Shown one piece after another: positions 32,082-42,949 of a stretch of 64,000 bases of DNA. Positions within the stretch are counted from its first letter, which is position 1. Every line of letters begins with the position of its first letter. Both the position numbers and the translations under genes were made by a program. Under the pieces are notes generated by a model. It did no database searches. It was given only the letters and a program-made list of their open reading frames with translations, and was not told the DNA's origin. Source of the DNA: Mycobacteriaceae bacterium (GTDB lineage Bacteria; Actinomycetota; Actinomycetes; Mycobacteriales; Mycobacteriaceae); assembly GCA_019245755.1 (NCBI GenBank), contig JAFARC010000018.1:22926-86925 (forward strand), given 5' to 3'.

Positions 32082-33548
32082 TCAGCGCTGCGGCGCGGCC
32101 GTCGGCGGGATCGGCGCGGGCAGCGCCGTGACGCCCATCAGATAGTCGTCGACGGCGGCGGCTGCCGCCCGGCCCTCTGCGATGGCCCAGACGATCAGCG
32201 ACTGCCCGCGGCCCATGTCTCCGGCGACGAATACGCCGCGAACCGAGGTCGCGTAGTCACCCTCTCGTGCGACGTTGCCACGGTCGGTGAAGTTGATCCC
32301 CAGATCGGTGAGCAAGCCGTCTCTCTCCGGCCCGACGAAGCCCATCGCCAACAGCACCAGGTCGGCTTCCAGCTCGAAGTCGGTGTCCTCCACCTTTTCG
32401 AACGTGCCGCCGACCATCTTCACCTCGTGTGCCCGAAGGCCCGTCACATGGCCGTGGCGCCCGATGAATGCCTCGGTGTTGACCGAGAATACGCGCTCCC
32501 CGCCTTCCTCGTGCGCGGCAGACACCCGGTACATCAACGGGTACGTCGGCCACGGCGTGGAGTCGGCGCGGCCGTCCGGCGGCCGCGGCATGATCTCGAA
32601 CTGGTGCACGTTGACGGCGCCCTGTCGGTGCACAGTGCCCAAGCAGTCAGCGCCCGTGTCGCCGCCGCCGATGATGATGACCTTTTTGCCCTTGGCGGTG
32701 ATCGGTGGCTCGCCGTCGCCGCCGAGCACCGGGTCACCCTCCTGCACCCGGTTGGCCCACGGCAGATACTCCATCGCCTGATGAATACCGTCGAGTTCGC
32801 GGCCCGGGATCGGCAGGTCACGCCACGCCGTTGCCCCGCCGGCCAGCACGACGGCGTCGCAGTCGGCGCGCAGCTGCTCGGCGGTGATGTCGACGCCGAC
32901 GTTCACACCCGGCTTGAAGATCGTTCCCTCGGCCTCCATCTGGGCTAGTCGGCGGTCAAGATGGCGCTTCTCCATCTTGAACTCCGGAATTCCGTAGCGC
33001 AGCAGCCCACCGATCCGGTCGGCGCGCTCGAACACCGTGACCGTGTGTCCGGCACGGGTAAGCTGCTGGGCGGCCGCGAGACCGGCCGGCCCGGAGCCGA
33101 CTACCGCGACGGTCTTGCTGGTCAGCGTGTGCGGCGGCGTCGGCTCCACCCAACCCTGCGCGAAGGCGTTGTCGATGATTTCGACCTCGACCTGCTTGAT
33201 GGTCACCGGATCCTGGTTGATGCCGAGCACGCACGACGCCTCACACGGTGCCGGACACAGCCGTCCGGTGAACTCCGGAAAATTGTTGGTGGCGTGCAGT
33301 CGCTCAATCGCATCGCGCCAGCGGTCGGTGCGGACCAAATCGTTCCACTCAGGAATCAGGTTTCCGAGGGGACAGCCGTTGTGGCAGAACGGGATTCCAC
33401 AGTCCATGCAACGCGCTGCCTGGGTGCGCAGCCTGTCGTGGCTGAACTGCTCGTAGACCTCGTTCCAGTCCTTGAGCCGCAGCGGCACCGGCCGCCGCTT
33501 CGGCAGCTCACGCTCGCGGTGCTTGAGGAAGCCGGCCGGATCAGCCAT
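32082..33548 (-). CDS. gltD: Glutamate synthase (NADPH) small subunit
   Basis: GltD, 488 aa, feeds electrons from NADPH through FAD and [4Fe-4S] clusters to GltB. The N-terminal cysteine motifs are [17 protein letters not shown] and [14 protein letters not shown]. Two dinucleotide folds follow: [17 protein letters not shown] (FAD) and [15 protein letters not shown] (NADPH). A third FAD block, [19 protein letters not shown], is at the C-terminus. Its start overlaps the gltB 3' end by 8 nt, so translation is coupled. Length matches H37Rv GltD. Confidence 0.96.
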   Translation of the reverse strand: MADPAGFLKHRERELPKRRPVPLRLKDWNEVYEQFSHDRLRTQAARCMDCGIPFCHNGCPLGNLIPEWNDLVRTDRWRDAIERLHATNNFPEFTGRLCPAPCEASCVLGINQDPVTIKQVEVEIIDNAFAQGWVEPTPPHTLTSKTVAVVGSGPAGLAAAQQLTRAGHTVTVFERADRIGGLLRYGIPEFKMEKRHLDRRLAQMEAEGTIFKPGVNVGVDITAEQLRADCDAVVLAGGATAWRDLPIPGRELDGIHQAMEYLPWANRVQEGDPVLGGDGEPPITAKGKKVIIIGGGDTGADCLGTVHRQGAVNVHQFEIMPRPPDGRADSTPWPTYPLMYRVSAAHEEGGERVFSVNTEAFIGRHGHVTGLRAHEVKMVGGTFEKVEDTDFELEADLVLLAMGFVGPERDGLLTDLGINFTDRGNVAREGDYATSVRGVFVAGDMGRGQSLIVWAIAEGRAAAAAVDDYLMGVTALPAPIPPTAAPQR

Positions 33549-36500
33549 GGGCCGCCGCCATGATCGCCTCGTCTACGTCGGTTCCGTTCTGCTCCGCCTC
33601 GGCGATGGCCTCCAAAACGCGCTTGTAGTCGCGCGGCATGACCTTTACGAACTGCTGTCGTTCCCTGCCCCAGTGAGCCAGAATTCGCTTGCCCGGCGCG
33701 GAGTCCGTGGCGTCGACGTGTTTGGTCAGCGCGTGGTGCAGCCAGTCCAGATCGTCGTCATCAAGTTCCTCGAGTTCGACCATCTCCGCGTTCAGGTGGT
33801 CGGGCAGCCTGCTTTCAGGGTCGTGCACGTAGGCGATACCGCCGGACATGCCCGCCGCGAAGTTTCGTCCGGTCGGACCCAGGATGACGACCTTGCCGCC
33901 GGTCATGTACTCGCAGCCATGGTCACCCACTCCCTCGACCACGGCGTGGGCTCCGGAGTTGCGGACCGCGAAGCGCTCGCCGACCACACCGCGCAGAAAC
34001 GCCTCTCCGCTGGTGGCGCCGAACAGGATGACGTTGCCGCCGATGATGTTCTCTTCGGCGACGAAGTCAGCCGGCGCATTGCGGGCCGGCCGCACCACGA
34101 TGCGGCCACCGGACAGGCCCTTGCCGACGTAGTCGTTGGCGTCGCCGTACACCCGCAGCGTGATACCCCTGGGTATGAAGGCTCCGAAACTGTTTCCGGC
34201 CGACCCGTCGAATGTGATGTCGATGGTGTTGTCGGGCAGTCCTTGCCCGCCATAGGCCTTCGTCAGCTCGTGCCCGAGCATGGTTCCCACCGTGCGGTTG
34301 ACGTTGGTTATCTTGGTGGAGAAGGTCACCGGCTTCTGTTGGTCGAGGGCCTCCCGGCTGACGACGATGAGCTGCTGATCCAGCGCCTTGTCCAGGCCGT
34401 GGTCTTGCCGCGAACTGCAGTAGAGGTCCTGGTTCATGAACGCCGACTCCGGGTCGTGCAGCACGGGCGACAAGTCCAGTTTGTGTGCTTTCCAGTGCTC
34501 GGCGGCCAGCGTGGTGTCCAAAGAGCCGACCTGGCCCACGGCTTCGTTGATGGTCCGGAAGCCGAGTTGCGCCAGGTGCTCGCGCACCTCTTCGGCGACG
34601 AACATGAAGAAGTTCTCCACGAATTCCGGCCGGCCGATGAAGCGCTTACGCAACTCCGGGTTCTGCGTGGCGACGCCCACCGGGCAGGTGTCAAGGTGAC
34701 AAACCCGCATCATGATGCAGCCCGATACCACCAGCGGTGCGGTGGCGAACCCGTACTCCTCGGCGCCGAGCAACGTCGCGATCACCACGTCGCGGCCCGT
34801 CTTCATCTGCCCGTCCACCTGAACGACGATCCGGTCGCGTAACCCGTTGAGCAGCAGTGTCTGTTGCGTCTCCGCCAGGCCCAGTTCCCAAGGCGCGCCC
34901 GCGTGCTTCATCGACGTGAGCGGGGTGGCGCCCGTGCCGCCGTCATGGCCGGAGATCAGCACCACATCGGCGTGCGCTTTGGAAACCCCTGCCGCCACGG
35001 TGCCGACGCCTACCTCCGAGACCAGCTTCACGTGCACCCGTGCCTGCGGGTTGGCGTTCTTCAGGTCATAAATCAGCTGCGCGAGGTCCTCGATCGAATA
35101 GATGTCATGGTGCGGCGGCGGCGAGATCAGGCCGACGCCCGGTGTGGAGTGTCGCACCTCGGCCACCCACGGATAGACCTTGTGCCCGGGCAGCTGGCCG
35201 CCCTCACCGGGTTTCGCGCCCTGTGCCATCTTGATCTGGATGTCGGTGCAGTTCGTCAGATAGTCGCTGGTGACGCCGAACCTGGCCGAGGCGACCTGCT
35301 TGATCGCGCTGCGCCGCCAGTCGCCGTTGGGGTCGCGCTCGAACCGACGCACATCCTCGCCGCCCTCCCCGCAGTTCGATCGGCCACCGAGCCGGTTCAT
35401 CGCGATCGCCAGCGTCTCGTGTGCTTCGGCAGAGATCGACCCGTAGCTCATCGCACCCGTGGCGAATCGCCTGACGATTTCGCTGGCCGGTTCCACCTCT
35501 TCGATCGGCACCGGGGGGCGCACTCCCTCTTTGAACTTCAACAGCCCGCGCAGCGACGCCATCCGCTGGCTCTGGTCGTCGACCAGCTTGCTGTACTCCT
35601 TGAAGATCTTGTACTGCCCGGTGCGGGTCGAGTGCTGCAGCTTGAATACGGTGTCCGGGTTGAACAAGTGGTATTCGCCCTCGCGGCGCCACTGGTATTC
35701 CCCACCCACCGGCAACTCCCGGTGCGCGCGCTCCTCAGGGCGGTCCAGATGGGCGATGGCGTGCCGGGCGGCCACGTCGTCGGCGATGTCGTCGAGGTCG
35801 ATGCCCCCGGTCGGACAGGCGAGGCCGGTGAAGTATTCGTCGAGAAGCGCCTGCGACATGCCGACCGCCTGGAACAGCTGCGCCCCGGTGTAGGACGCCA
35901 GCGTCGAGATGCCCATCTTCGACATCACCTTCAGCACGCCCTTGCCGGCCGCCTTGACGTAGTTGGTCAGCGCCTTCTCGCGGTCCATCCCGGTGATCAC
36001 GCCACGGTCGAGCATGTCCTCGATCGACTCGAACGCCATGTATGGGTTGATCGCGGCAGCGCCGAAGCCGATCAGCGCCGCCATGTGGTGCACCTCGCGC
36101 GCATCGCCTGACTCCACGACCAGTCCGACGAGCGTGCGGGTGCGTTCACGCACGAGGTGATGGTGCACGGCCGACACGCTGAGCAACGACGGGATCGGTG
36201 CTAGCTTCTCGTCGGATTCCCGGTCGGACAGCACGATGATCCGGGCGTCGTCGGCGATCGCGGCCGACGCCTGCGCGCGCACCTCATCCAGCGCGGCCTT
36301 CAGCCCGGCGCCACCCTCGGCCACCGGGTACAGACAGCGAATCACCCTGGTGCGCATGCCATGCCGACGGCCGTTGATCTCCTCGTCGGGGTCGAGATTG
36401 ATCAGCTTGGCCAATTCGTGGTTCCGCAGAATTGGCTGCTGCAGCACGATCTGACGACACGAGTTCTCGTCAGGGCTGAGCAGGTCGCCTTCCGGCCCGA

Positions 36501-38124
36501 TCACGCCCTGCAGGCTGGTCACCACCTCTTCGCGGATGGCGTCCAGCGGCGGGTTGGTCACCTGCGCGAAGAGCTGGTGGAAGTAGTCGTAGAGCATCCG
36601 CGACCGCTGCGAGAGCACGGCGACCGGGGTGTCGGTGCCCATCGATCCGATCGGCTCCACACCGGCGCGGGACATCGGCGCGACCAGCAGGTTGAGCTCT
36701 TCGTAGGTGTAGCCGAATACCAACTGCCGCAAAACGATCCGGTGATGCGGCATCCGGACGTAGGGTCCCTGCGGCAACTCCTCGAGTCCGATCAACCCGT
36801 TGTCGAGCCAGTCCTGGTACGGGTGTTCGACGGCCAACTCGGCTTTGATCTCCTCGTCGGAGACGATGCGGCCCTGCGCGGTGTCGACCAGGAACATGCG
36901 CCCCGGCTGCAACCGCATTCTGCGCACCACCTTCGCCGGGTCCAGTTCGAGCACCCCGGCCTCTGAGGCCATCACTACCAGCCCGTCGTCTGTCACCCAG
37001 ATCCGTGACGGTCGAAGGCCGTTGCGGTCCAGCACCGCCCCGACCACCGTGCCGTCGGTGAACGTCATCGACGCCGGGCCGTCCCAGGGCTCCATCAGCG
37101 ACGCGTGGTACTGGTAGAACGCCCGGCGCGCCGGGTCCATCGACTCGTGACGTTCCCACGCCTCGGGGATCATCATCAGCACCGCGTGCGCGAGGCTGCG
37201 CCCGCCGAGGTGCAGCAGTTCGAGCACTTCGTCGAAGCGCGCGGTGTCCGAAGCGCCCGGCGTGCAAATCGGGAACAGCTTCTCGACCTCGTGTGGCGAG
37301 CCGAATATGTCGGAGCCGATCAGGGCTTCGCGGGCGCGCATCCAGTTCTCGTTTCCGGTGACGGTGTTGATCTCGCCGTTGTGGGCGATCCTTCGGAACG
37401 GGTGCGCCAACGGCCAGGACGGGAAGGTGTTCGTCGAGAACCGGGAATGAACGATGCCCAGTGCGCTGGTCAGTCGCTCGTCTTGCAGATCGAGGTAGAA
37501 CGCCTTCAGCTGAGGGGTGGTCAGCATTCCCTTGAATACGTAGGTCTGACCGGAAAGGCTGGGAAAATAGACGGTTTCACGGCCGGGGCCGTCCTGACCG
37601 GGTCCCTTGGTACCGAGCTCGTGCTCTGCCCGCTTGCGCACGATGTAGGCGCGCCGTTCGAGCTCCATGCCTTCGGCGCCGGCGATGAAGACCTGTCGGA
37701 AGGTGGGCATCGCATCGCGGGCGAGTGCGCCGAGCGAAGACTCGTCGGTGGGCACCGCGCGCCACCCGAGCACCTCGAGACCCTCGGCCTCGGCGATCTT
37801 CTCCACCGCAGCACACGCCACCGCGGCGTCTTTCGACGACTGGGGCAGGAATGCCATGCCGGTGGCGTAGCTGCCCCGTGGCGGAAGGTCGAAATCCACC
37901 ACCGCGCGCAGTAATTCATCGGGAACCTGGATCAGGATGCCGGCGCCGTCACCGGTATGCGGCTCGGCGCCCTGGGCTCCGCGATGCTCCAGGTTGAGCA
38001 GGGCGGTGATCGCCTTGTCGACGATGTCGCGGCTGCGGCGCCCGTAAATGTCGACGACCATCGCGACGCCGCACGCGTCATGTTCGAACGCGGGGTTATA
38101 AAGCCCGACATTCCTGGGCGTCAT
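33541..38124 (-). CDS. gltB: Glutamate synthase large subunit
   Basis: GltB, 1527 aa, exactly the H37Rv length with the ATG at 38124. It transfers the amide nitrogen of glutamine to 2-oxoglutarate. Residues 18 to about 420 form a class II glutamine amidotransferase; C18 ([13 protein letters not shown]) becomes the N-terminal nucleophile after processing. The central domain and FMN-binding synthase barrel follow, with a 3Fe-4S cluster motif [19 protein letters not shown]. The C-terminal beta-helix starts near residue 1270 and contains [13 protein letters not shown]. The GTG at 38130 in the track is two codons longer and less likely. Long antisense ORFs opposite it are shadows. Confidence 0.97.
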   Translation of the reverse strand: MTPRNVGLYNPAFEHDACGVAMVVDIYGRRSRDIVDKAITALLNLEHRGAQGAEPHTGDGAGILIQVPDELLRAVVDFDLPPRGSYATGMAFLPQSSKDAAVACAAVEKIAEAEGLEVLGWRAVPTDESSLGALARDAMPTFRQVFIAGAEGMELERRAYIVRKRAEHELGTKGPGQDGPGRETVYFPSLSGQTYVFKGMLTTPQLKAFYLDLQDERLTSALGIVHSRFSTNTFPSWPLAHPFRRIAHNGEINTVTGNENWMRAREALIGSDIFGSPHEVEKLFPICTPGASDTARFDEVLELLHLGGRSLAHAVLMMIPEAWERHESMDPARRAFYQYHASLMEPWDGPASMTFTDGTVVGAVLDRNGLRPSRIWVTDDGLVVMASEAGVLELDPAKVVRRMRLQPGRMFLVDTAQGRIVSDEEIKAELAVEHPYQDWLDNGLIGLEELPQGPYVRMPHHRIVLRQLVFGYTYEELNLLVAPMSRAGVEPIGSMGTDTPVAVLSQRSRMLYDYFHQLFAQVTNPPLDAIREEVVTSLQGVIGPEGDLLSPDENSCRQIVLQQPILRNHELAKLINLDPDEEINGRRHGMRTRVIRCLYPVAEGGAGLKAALDEVRAQASAAIADDARIIVLSDRESDEKLAPIPSLLSVSAVHHHLVRERTRTLVGLVVESGDAREVHHMAALIGFGAAAINPYMAFESIEDMLDRGVITGMDREKALTNYVKAAGKGVLKVMSKMGISTLASYTGAQLFQAVGMSQALLDEYFTGLACPTGGIDLDDIADDVAARHAIAHLDRPEERAHRELPVGGEYQWRREGEYHLFNPDTVFKLQHSTRTGQYKIFKEYSKLVDDQSQRMASLRGLLKFKEGVRPPVPIEEVEPASEIVRRFATGAMSYGSISAEAHETLAIAMNRLGGRSNCGEGGEDVRRFERDPNGDWRRSAIKQVASARFGVTSDYLTNCTDIQIKMAQGAKPGEGGQLPGHKVYPWVAEVRHSTPGVGLISPPPHHDIYSIEDLAQLIYDLKNANPQARVHVKLVSEVGVGTVAAGVSKAHADVVLISGHDGGTGATPLTSMKHAGAPWELGLAETQQTLLLNGLRDRIVVQVDGQMKTGRDVVIATLLGAEEYGFATAPLVVSGCIMMRVCHLDTCPVGVATQNPELRKRFIGRPEFVENFFMFVAEEVREHLAQLGFRTINEAVGQVGSLDTTLAAEHWKAHKLDLSPVLHDPESAFMNQDLYCSSRQDHGLDKALDQQLIVVSREALDQQKPVTFSTKITNVNRTVGTMLGHELTKAYGGQGLPDNTIDITFDGSAGNSFGAFIPRGITLRVYGDANDYVGKGLSGGRIVVRPARNAPADFVAEENIIGGNVILFGATSGEAFLRGVVGERFAVRNSGAHAVVEGVGDHGCEYMTGGKVVILGPTGRNFAAGMSGGIAYVHDPESRLPDHLNAEMVELEELDDDDLDWLHHALTKHVDATDSAPGKRILAHWGRERQQFVKVMPRDYKRVLEAIAEAEQNGTDVDEAIMAAAHG

Positions 38125-38516
38125 TCCCACCTAACCCTTCGCGAAAATAATGCACCTGGCCTTGTCGATTCTGCGCCGGTTCACACCGGCTGCCACCAGG
38201 GCGGAATCCCGCGGAGGGAGTGCTGCCGTGCGACGCTGGACGGCGCACTTGTCCCAGTCACGACAAGTGCAGAAAACGATATGACAAACACCGCCTGACA
38301 TGCCAACTTAGTCAACCCTAACCAGGCCTTCGGCGGCCGCCGTCTGCGTCCGATTTCAGGCACCGGAACCGCTGTGCCGCTTGCTAATTGATGATACTCG
38401 CGTGGGACGCGGTGCCGGTACACCGTCCGACTCAAGTTTGCTGGATTTACGAAGCTGTCGCGCCTATCCCGCATCCACCACGTGAAATACCCGAGTGACG
38501 AGTCGCCGAGTGATTT
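38125..38516. other. 392-nt intergenic region upstream of gltB
   Basis: No gene was found. It holds a perfect inverted repeat (38245-38270) about 120 nt from the gltB start and a small GCCGGT-tcac-ACCGGC hairpin nearby. The remaining sequence near 38390-38460 is relatively AT-rich. The convergent or tail-to-head TetR gene ends at 38517. Confidence 0.65.
38245..38270. promoter_or_regulatory. Inverted repeat upstream of gltBD
   Basis: GCACTTGTC-ccagtcac-GACAAGTGC: perfect 9-bp arms around an 8-nt spacer. One DNA turn or two separates the arm centres, as in dimeric regulator sites. It could be an operator for gltBD or fold as a leader hairpin if transcription starts further upstream. Confidence 0.5.
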
Positions 38517-39131
38517 CTAATTGTTTGCTGTCGGGGGGGCCTGCAGCATCCGCCACAGCCCTTCGGCAAGGCGTTCGCAGAACGCGTCGGCGCCGTCGTC
38601 GGCATGGGTCAGGGCACGAAAGAATGTGGCGCCACGGACGATGTCGAATACCGCCTCCGCGTCGCAGTCCGGGGCCACCCGGCCTTCGGCGGCGGCATGG
38701 CCGATCAACTCCTTGAGTGCCGCACGCACCGGCAGCTCGCCGCGGGTGAGCAGGCGCTGGTAGCTGGCCGGGTCGCGGCCGTAACCGGCAAGCAGGCCGG
38801 GGACTGCGGCGCGGGCGGCCGGTTCGGTGGCCACGTCGAGGAACAGCCCCACCCAGGTCCGAAGGTCGGCGCGCAGGTCGCCGGTCGGATCGGGAAGGTC
38901 GAAGGTGTCCAGATGCAGCACCGCTTCTTCGAGCAGCTCGGCCTTGCTGGCCCAGCGGCGGTAGATGGTCGGGATGCCGACCCCCGCGCGCCGCGCGATC
39001 GCGGCCAGCGTGGTGTCCTCATAGCCTTGCTCGACCACAACATCTCGGGCCGCCGAGATGATGGCCGCGCCCACCGCTGGATCACGGGGCCGACCCGGAC
39101 CCGCGCGCGTTCCGTTCTTGCTGTGCGCCAT
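38517..39131 (-). CDS. TetR-family regulator of the divergent cassette
   Basis: A 204-aa TetR regulator. The tail MAHSKNGTRAGPGRPRDP precedes the HTH (AAIISAARDVVVEQGYEDTTL, AIARRAGVGIPTIYRRWASK), and the C-terminal domain resembles the TetR_C_16/33-type repressors (PDPTGDLRADLRTWVGLFL). The ATG at 39131 has CCGGAGGCGG immediately upstream and is chosen over the track start, which would run through the operator. It is divergent from the lipocalin-like gene at 39186 with a perfect palindrome in the 54-nt gap, so it probably represses both promoters. Confidence 0.87.
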   Translation of the reverse strand: MAHSKNGTRAGPGRPRDPAVGAAIISAARDVVVEQGYEDTTLAAIARRAGVGIPTIYRRWASKAELLEEAVLHLDTFDLPDPTGDLRADLRTWVGLFLDVATEPAARAAVPGLLAGYGRDPASYQRLLTRGELPVRAALKELIGHAAAEGRVAPDCDAEAVFDIVRGATFFRALTHADDGADAFCERLAEGLWRMLQAPPTANN

Positions 39132-39151
39132 CCGCCTCCGGAAAAGGTATT

Positions 39152-39173
39152 GATTACGTATCGTAACGTAATC
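39152..39173. promoter_or_regulatory. Operator palindrome between the TetR and lipocalin-like genes
   Basis: GATTACGT-atcgta-ACGTAATC is a perfect 8-bp inverted repeat with a 6-nt spacer in the divergent promoter. TAATCT overlapping its right arm could be the -10 of the plus-strand gene. It is one of the few AT-rich stretches in the area. Confidence 0.72.
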
Positions 39174-39185
39174 TACCATGCGTAC

Positions 39186-40304
39186 ATGCTGACTGCTCAA
39201 GACGAGTTGATGTGCCACCAACTACCCACGACGTTCGATCACGTGCAGCAGTCCGATCTGCGCTGGACCGAGAGAGTGGTGGTGTACGGGTTCGAGACGG
39301 CCACCGGCACCAGCCTGATGACCGGACTGGCGCGCTACCCCAACCGGAACGTCATCGACGCGTACGCGATGGCCACCGTTGACGGGCGGGCGCATGTGAT
39401 GCGGACCTCGCGCGAGCTCTCGGCGGGCATCGACGGCATCGTCTCTTGGCAGGTCGGCGGCTACACCTACCGGATTGTTGAACCGCTACGCCAGGTGCAG
39501 ACCCTGCTGCAGGCAGGCTCCGACTACGACCTGACGATGGACCTCACGTTCACCGGCACATTCCCGTGCTATGAACAGGCGCCGGCGTTCTTTCGGCACC
39601 GCGGCCGCGTCGACGAGGACGCGCGCCGGTTCTACCAGAACGGGTACGCGACGGGATCAGTCACCGTGGGTACCCGCCGGCTAGAGATCAGCCCGCAGAG
39701 TTGGTATTTCGCTCGGGACCATTCGTGGGGGGTGCGCCGCGGCGGTGGCGGCGGCAACCTGCCGGAGTCGGCGGTGCTGCAGCCGCATGAAATTCCCGAC
39801 GGGGTGCTCTACTTCATGGGGATCTTCCAATTCGACGACCGGGTCGTTCACTTCGCGCAGCGCGAGGATGCCGGCGGCCGAATCTGGCATTACGAGGGTG
39901 AGGTGCTCTACCCGCTGTCCACCGGCAAGTCGAACCAGCGGATCACCCAGGTGGATCACCGCTTCCGCTTTCGGGAGGAACTGCCGCGGGTGATCGCCGC
40001 CGGCGACGTCGTGATCCGGGCCGACGACGGGGCCGAGGACACCATCTCGATCAAGCCGGTAACGGACTTTTGGCCAGGGTTCGCCGGTTACGACGAGTAC
40101 CGGGGATACGCGTCCGGTTACTGGCGCGGGCCCAACTACACCGACGCGTTCGTCGTTGACACCACCGACAAGAGCGCAATCGCCGAGGTGAGCATGCTCA
40201 GCGAGACCCTCTGCGAGGTGCGCTGCGGCGACGCCACCGGCCACGGCCTGCTGGAAATGGTGTTCATGGGCCGCAACGACCATTACGGCTACGCCGGTTA
40301 CTGA
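39186..40304 (+). CDS. AttH/CrtC-like lipocalin-type protein, unknown substrate
   Basis: A 372-aa soluble protein without signal peptide. It reads as a long beta-rich sequence in two halves, with WTERVVVYGFETATGTSL, RIVEPLRQVQTLLQAGSDYDLTMDLTFTGT, then SQSWYFARDHSWGVR-type and VLYFMGIFQFDDRVVHFAQRED blocks. The pattern is reminiscent of the AttH/CrtC (hydroxyneurosporene synthase-like) double-lipocalin proteins and the DUF7064/DUF7065 group. The R-D-H-S-W-G-x-R block is the typical signature I recognise. It may hydrate or bind a lipid or isoprenoid, which is inference. The ATG at 39186 is used; the kinase-like gene overlaps its stop (TGATG). Confidence 0.68.
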   Translation: MLTAQDELMCHQLPTTFDHVQQSDLRWTERVVVYGFETATGTSLMTGLARYPNRNVIDAYAMATVDGRAHVMRTSRELSAGIDGIVSWQVGGYTYRIVEPLRQVQTLLQAGSDYDLTMDLTFTGTFPCYEQAPAFFRHRGRVDEDARRFYQNGYATGSVTVGTRRLEISPQSWYFARDHSWGVRRGGGGGNLPESAVLQPHEIPDGVLYFMGIFQFDDRVVHFAQREDAGGRIWHYEGEVLYPLSTGKSNQRITQVDHRFRFREELPRVIAAGDVVIRADDGAEDTISIKPVTDFWPGFAGYDEYRGYASGYWRGPNYTDAFVVDTTDKSAIAEVSMLSETLCEVRCGDATGHGLLEMVFMGRNDHYGYAGY

Positions 40305-41350
40305 TGGCGCCGACCGACCTGCTCCGCCCCACGGCCGAGGAGCTGCCTGCCCTGCTGGAGCCGGCGCTGCGTCAACACGTTCCCGGCAGCGACGCCATTG
40401 AGAACTGGCGTCCCGCAGACCGCGGCCTGTCTACCGAGACGTTTCTGTTTGACGCCATCGATTCCAGCGGCGAAACGGTCGAACAATTGGTGTTCCGTCG
40501 CCCTCCGGCGGTGGCCCTATACCCGGACTACGACCTCCTGCGCCAGGTTCTTGTGATGAACCGACTGCGGCACACCGCGATTCCGGTGCCGCGGGTAATC
40601 TGGTTCGACCGCGCGGGACGTGCCCTGGGCACTCCGTACTGCGTGATGGAACACGTGCCGAACATCGGCACAACCGGTGACTTCCCGTCCTATCACACCA
40701 GCGGGCTGTACTTCGATGCCGACGAACACCAACGCGCCAAGATGTGGTGGGGCTGCGTCAAGTCGATCGCGGACGTGCACCTCCTCGACTGGCGGACGCT
40801 GCGGCTGGAGTCGCTGCTGATGCCCGAACGCGGCGCCCGTCCCCTGCAGCAGGTCCTCGACTACTACCGGGCCACGCTGCGGTGGGCCTCGGCCGACCAG
40901 CCGCGACCGGAGTTGACCGCCGCCGTGGACTGGCTGTCTGACAACGTCTACGAGCCCCGACACCTCTGCCTGTGTTGGGGCGACAGCCGTCTGTCGAATG
41001 TGCTCTACGGCCCTCGGTTCGAGGTCGCCGCGGTGGTCGACTGGGAGGTGGCATACATCGGGGACCACGAAGCCGACCTGGCGTGGCTGCTGTTCTTGGA
41101 CTGGTCGTTCTCCGAGCATCAACAGATTCCCCGCCTGCCGGGTACGCCAACTCGCGATGAGACCATCGCGGGCTACCGCGAGTGGACCGGCTGGCCGGTG
41201 CGTAACCTGCGCTATAACGAGGTCCTGGCCGCGGTGGCGCTGGCCTGTCCGGTGTTGCGACTGCAGTCCAGGCTCCTCGCCGACGGGCTGGTTACGGCCG
41301 ATGCCGACCTGGTGGGGTTTTGCGTGGAACGGATCCGGCAGCTGCTGTAG
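40304..41350 (+). CDS. Phosphotransferase (APH/ACAD10-11 kinase-like) family protein
   Basis: A 348-aa kinase-fold protein of the aminoglycoside phosphotransferase superfamily. The catalytic loop is CLCWGDSRLSNVLY near residue 225, where Trp replaces the usual His before Gly-Asp; the catalytic Asp and the Asn are kept. The metal-binding DxD-type block is AAVVDWEVAYIGDHEADLAWLL. The N-terminal region has GLSTETFLFD as the nucleotide-binding loop. Such proteins, related to the kinase domain of ACAD10/11, phosphorylate small hydroxylated acids or CoA thioesters rather than antibiotics. It overlaps the lipocalin-like gene by one base, so the pair is coupled under one TetR-controlled promoter. Confidence 0.8.
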   Translation: MAPTDLLRPTAEELPALLEPALRQHVPGSDAIENWRPADRGLSTETFLFDAIDSSGETVEQLVFRRPPAVALYPDYDLLRQVLVMNRLRHTAIPVPRVIWFDRAGRALGTPYCVMEHVPNIGTTGDFPSYHTSGLYFDADEHQRAKMWWGCVKSIADVHLLDWRTLRLESLLMPERGARPLQQVLDYYRATLRWASADQPRPELTAAVDWLSDNVYEPRHLCLCWGDSRLSNVLYGPRFEVAAVVDWEVAYIGDHEADLAWLLFLDWSFSEHQQIPRLPGTPTRDETIAGYREWTGWPVRNLRYNEVLAAVALACPVLRLQSRLLADGLVTADADLVGFCVERIRQLL

Positions 41351-41458
41351 CGCTATTGCACCGGATCTGCCCGGCCTACCCCACCGCATTTACGCTGCTC
41401 AGCTCGCCTGTTGCGGTTGCTGCGAGCCGTCTCCGGGCCAGTGGTTGATACTTGAGCC

Positions 41459-42829
41459 GTGACCGACCGCGATGACGCCCTGCGCAGAGAGCTTGGCTGG
41501 AGCGGTCCCGCGGCGTCGAACTTCGAGCCCGAGCCCGCCAGGATTGACCCCGCTACAGAGCCCTCGGCGCCGCAGCCGGATGGCGTTGCCGACGACTCCG
41601 ATAGTCCGACCGGGGACGTCGGGCCGCGCTCGGCGCCGCCGGCCGCCGGCCCGTACGGCGTGGGTCCGCCGCAACCGCGCTACAGCGCGGCACCACCGGC
41701 GTCGTTTCGCGAGTCGAGGCGTTATCCGGGCGGCAATTGGCCGGACCCCGCTGCGTGGCCGGCTCGGCCGAACCCGCAGCCAACGCGGCCACCGGTCGCG
41801 CCCGCGCCGCCCGCGCAACAGTGGCAGGGCGGCCAGGGCTGGCCGGAGTTTCGGTTTGCACCGCCTCAAGCTCCGGCCGACTGGTCGTATGCGGAGGGCA
41901 TCGACTACACCGAGCTCGTCCCGCAGCGCCGCACTCCGCCCGGCCGCGGCTGGCGCAAGCTGCTGTATCAGGCGACATTCGGGCTTGTCAATCTCGGGCC
42001 GTCCCCCGACGAGCGCCGCCAGGCGGAGCTGGAAGGCAAGATCCGGGCCGTGCTGCGCGGGCACTATAAGATCGGTGTGCTCGGCAAGGGCGGCGTGGGT
42101 AAGACGACGGTATCGGCCAGTGTCGGATCGGTTTTCGCCGAACTGCGCCAGGAGGATCGCGTCGTTGCGGTCGACGCCGACACCGCGTTCGGCAAGCTGG
42201 GAAGCCGCATCGACCCGAGGGCGCCAGGTTCCTATTGGGAACTGACCGGTGACGACCACCTGGACTCGTTCGCCGACATCCGCAGCCGCGTGGGTAACAA
42301 TGCGGCCGGCTTGTTCGTGCTGGCCGGCGAGTCCGCGCCGGCGCGCCGGCGGGTGCTCGATCCCGCGGTCTATCGGGAGGCCACCGCGCGGTTGGACCGC
42401 TACTTCAGCATCTCGATCATCGACTGCAGCTCGACGATGGATTCGCCGGTCACCCAAGAAGTTCTGCGCGACCTCGACGGGTTGATCGTTGTCTCCTCGC
42501 CGTGGGTGGACGGCGCCGCTGCGGCCGGCCAGACGATGGACTGGCTGGCTAACCGCGGACTGAGCGGCCTGCTGCAGCGCACCGTGGTGGTGCTGAATGA
42601 CTCGGACGGGCACGCCGACAAGCGGACGCGGTCCATTCTTTCTCGGCAGTTCGGCGGTCACGGCCAGGTCGTTATCGAAGTGCCGTTCGACGGGCACCTG
42701 CGGCCCGGCGGTGTGATCGACGGCACGAGCGAAATGTCGGTATTGACCCGACGCCGGTTCCTGGAGATCGCCGCCGCGCTGGCCGAGCATTTTCCGACCT
42801 CCGATGACCGGCTGCGTGACCGGCGCTGA
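41459..42829 (+). CDS. MinD/ParA-type ATPase with Pro-rich N-terminus, Rv3860 type
   Basis: A 456-aa protein. The first 150 residues are disordered and Pro/Ala/Gln-rich. The C-terminal 270 residues form a SIMIBI ATPase with deviant Walker A IGVLGKGGVGKTTVSASVGS near residue 203, VAVDADTAFGKLG and a Walker-B-like block FSISIIDCSSTMDSP. The same layout is seen in the ESX-associated EspI (Rv3876) and in Rv3860, which in H37Rv lies between gltB and the ESX-1 locus. Role is unknown, possibly in regulating secretion or positioning. The GTG at 41459 is used. No ESX genes follow. Confidence 0.83.
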   Translation: MTDRDDALRRELGWSGPAASNFEPEPARIDPATEPSAPQPDGVADDSDSPTGDVGPRSAPPAAGPYGVGPPQPRYSAAPPASFRESRRYPGGNWPDPAAWPARPNPQPTRPPVAPAPPAQQWQGGQGWPEFRFAPPQAPADWSYAEGIDYTELVPQRRTPPGRGWRKLLYQATFGLVNLGPSPDERRQAELEGKIRAVLRGHYKIGVLGKGGVGKTTVSASVGSVFAELRQEDRVVAVDADTAFGKLGSRIDPRAPGSYWELTGDDHLDSFADIRSRVGNNAAGLFVLAGESAPARRRVLDPAVYREATARLDRYFSISIIDCSSTMDSPVTQEVLRDLDGLIVVSSPWVDGAAAAGQTMDWLANRGLSGLLQRTVVVLNDSDGHADKRTRSILSRQFGGHGQVVIEVPFDGHLRPGGVIDGTSEMSVLTRRRFLEIAAALAEHFPTSDDRLRDRR

Positions 42830-42949
42830 CCCGCGACAACGCCGAGTCCCGCAGCGTTGTCACACCCCCGGCTACCGTGCATGGACACCGTCCCCCGCTG
42901 CCGACTACGCGGCTTCGGCGCCGCCCGCCGCGGTCAGAAAGGACCCGAG

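Noticed and set aside
33472-36111. Long plus-strand ORFs (456 and 415 aa) opposite gltB/gltD
   Set aside because: They are antisense shadows of well-conserved glutamate synthase genes. Their composition is that of complementary GC-rich codons, without start signals or recognisable motifs.
40700-41150. Aminoglycoside resistance gene
   Set aside because: The protein at 40304-41350 has the superfamily fold but belongs to the ACAD10/11-like branch (WGDSRLSN loop). Context gives no support for antibiotic phosphorylation.
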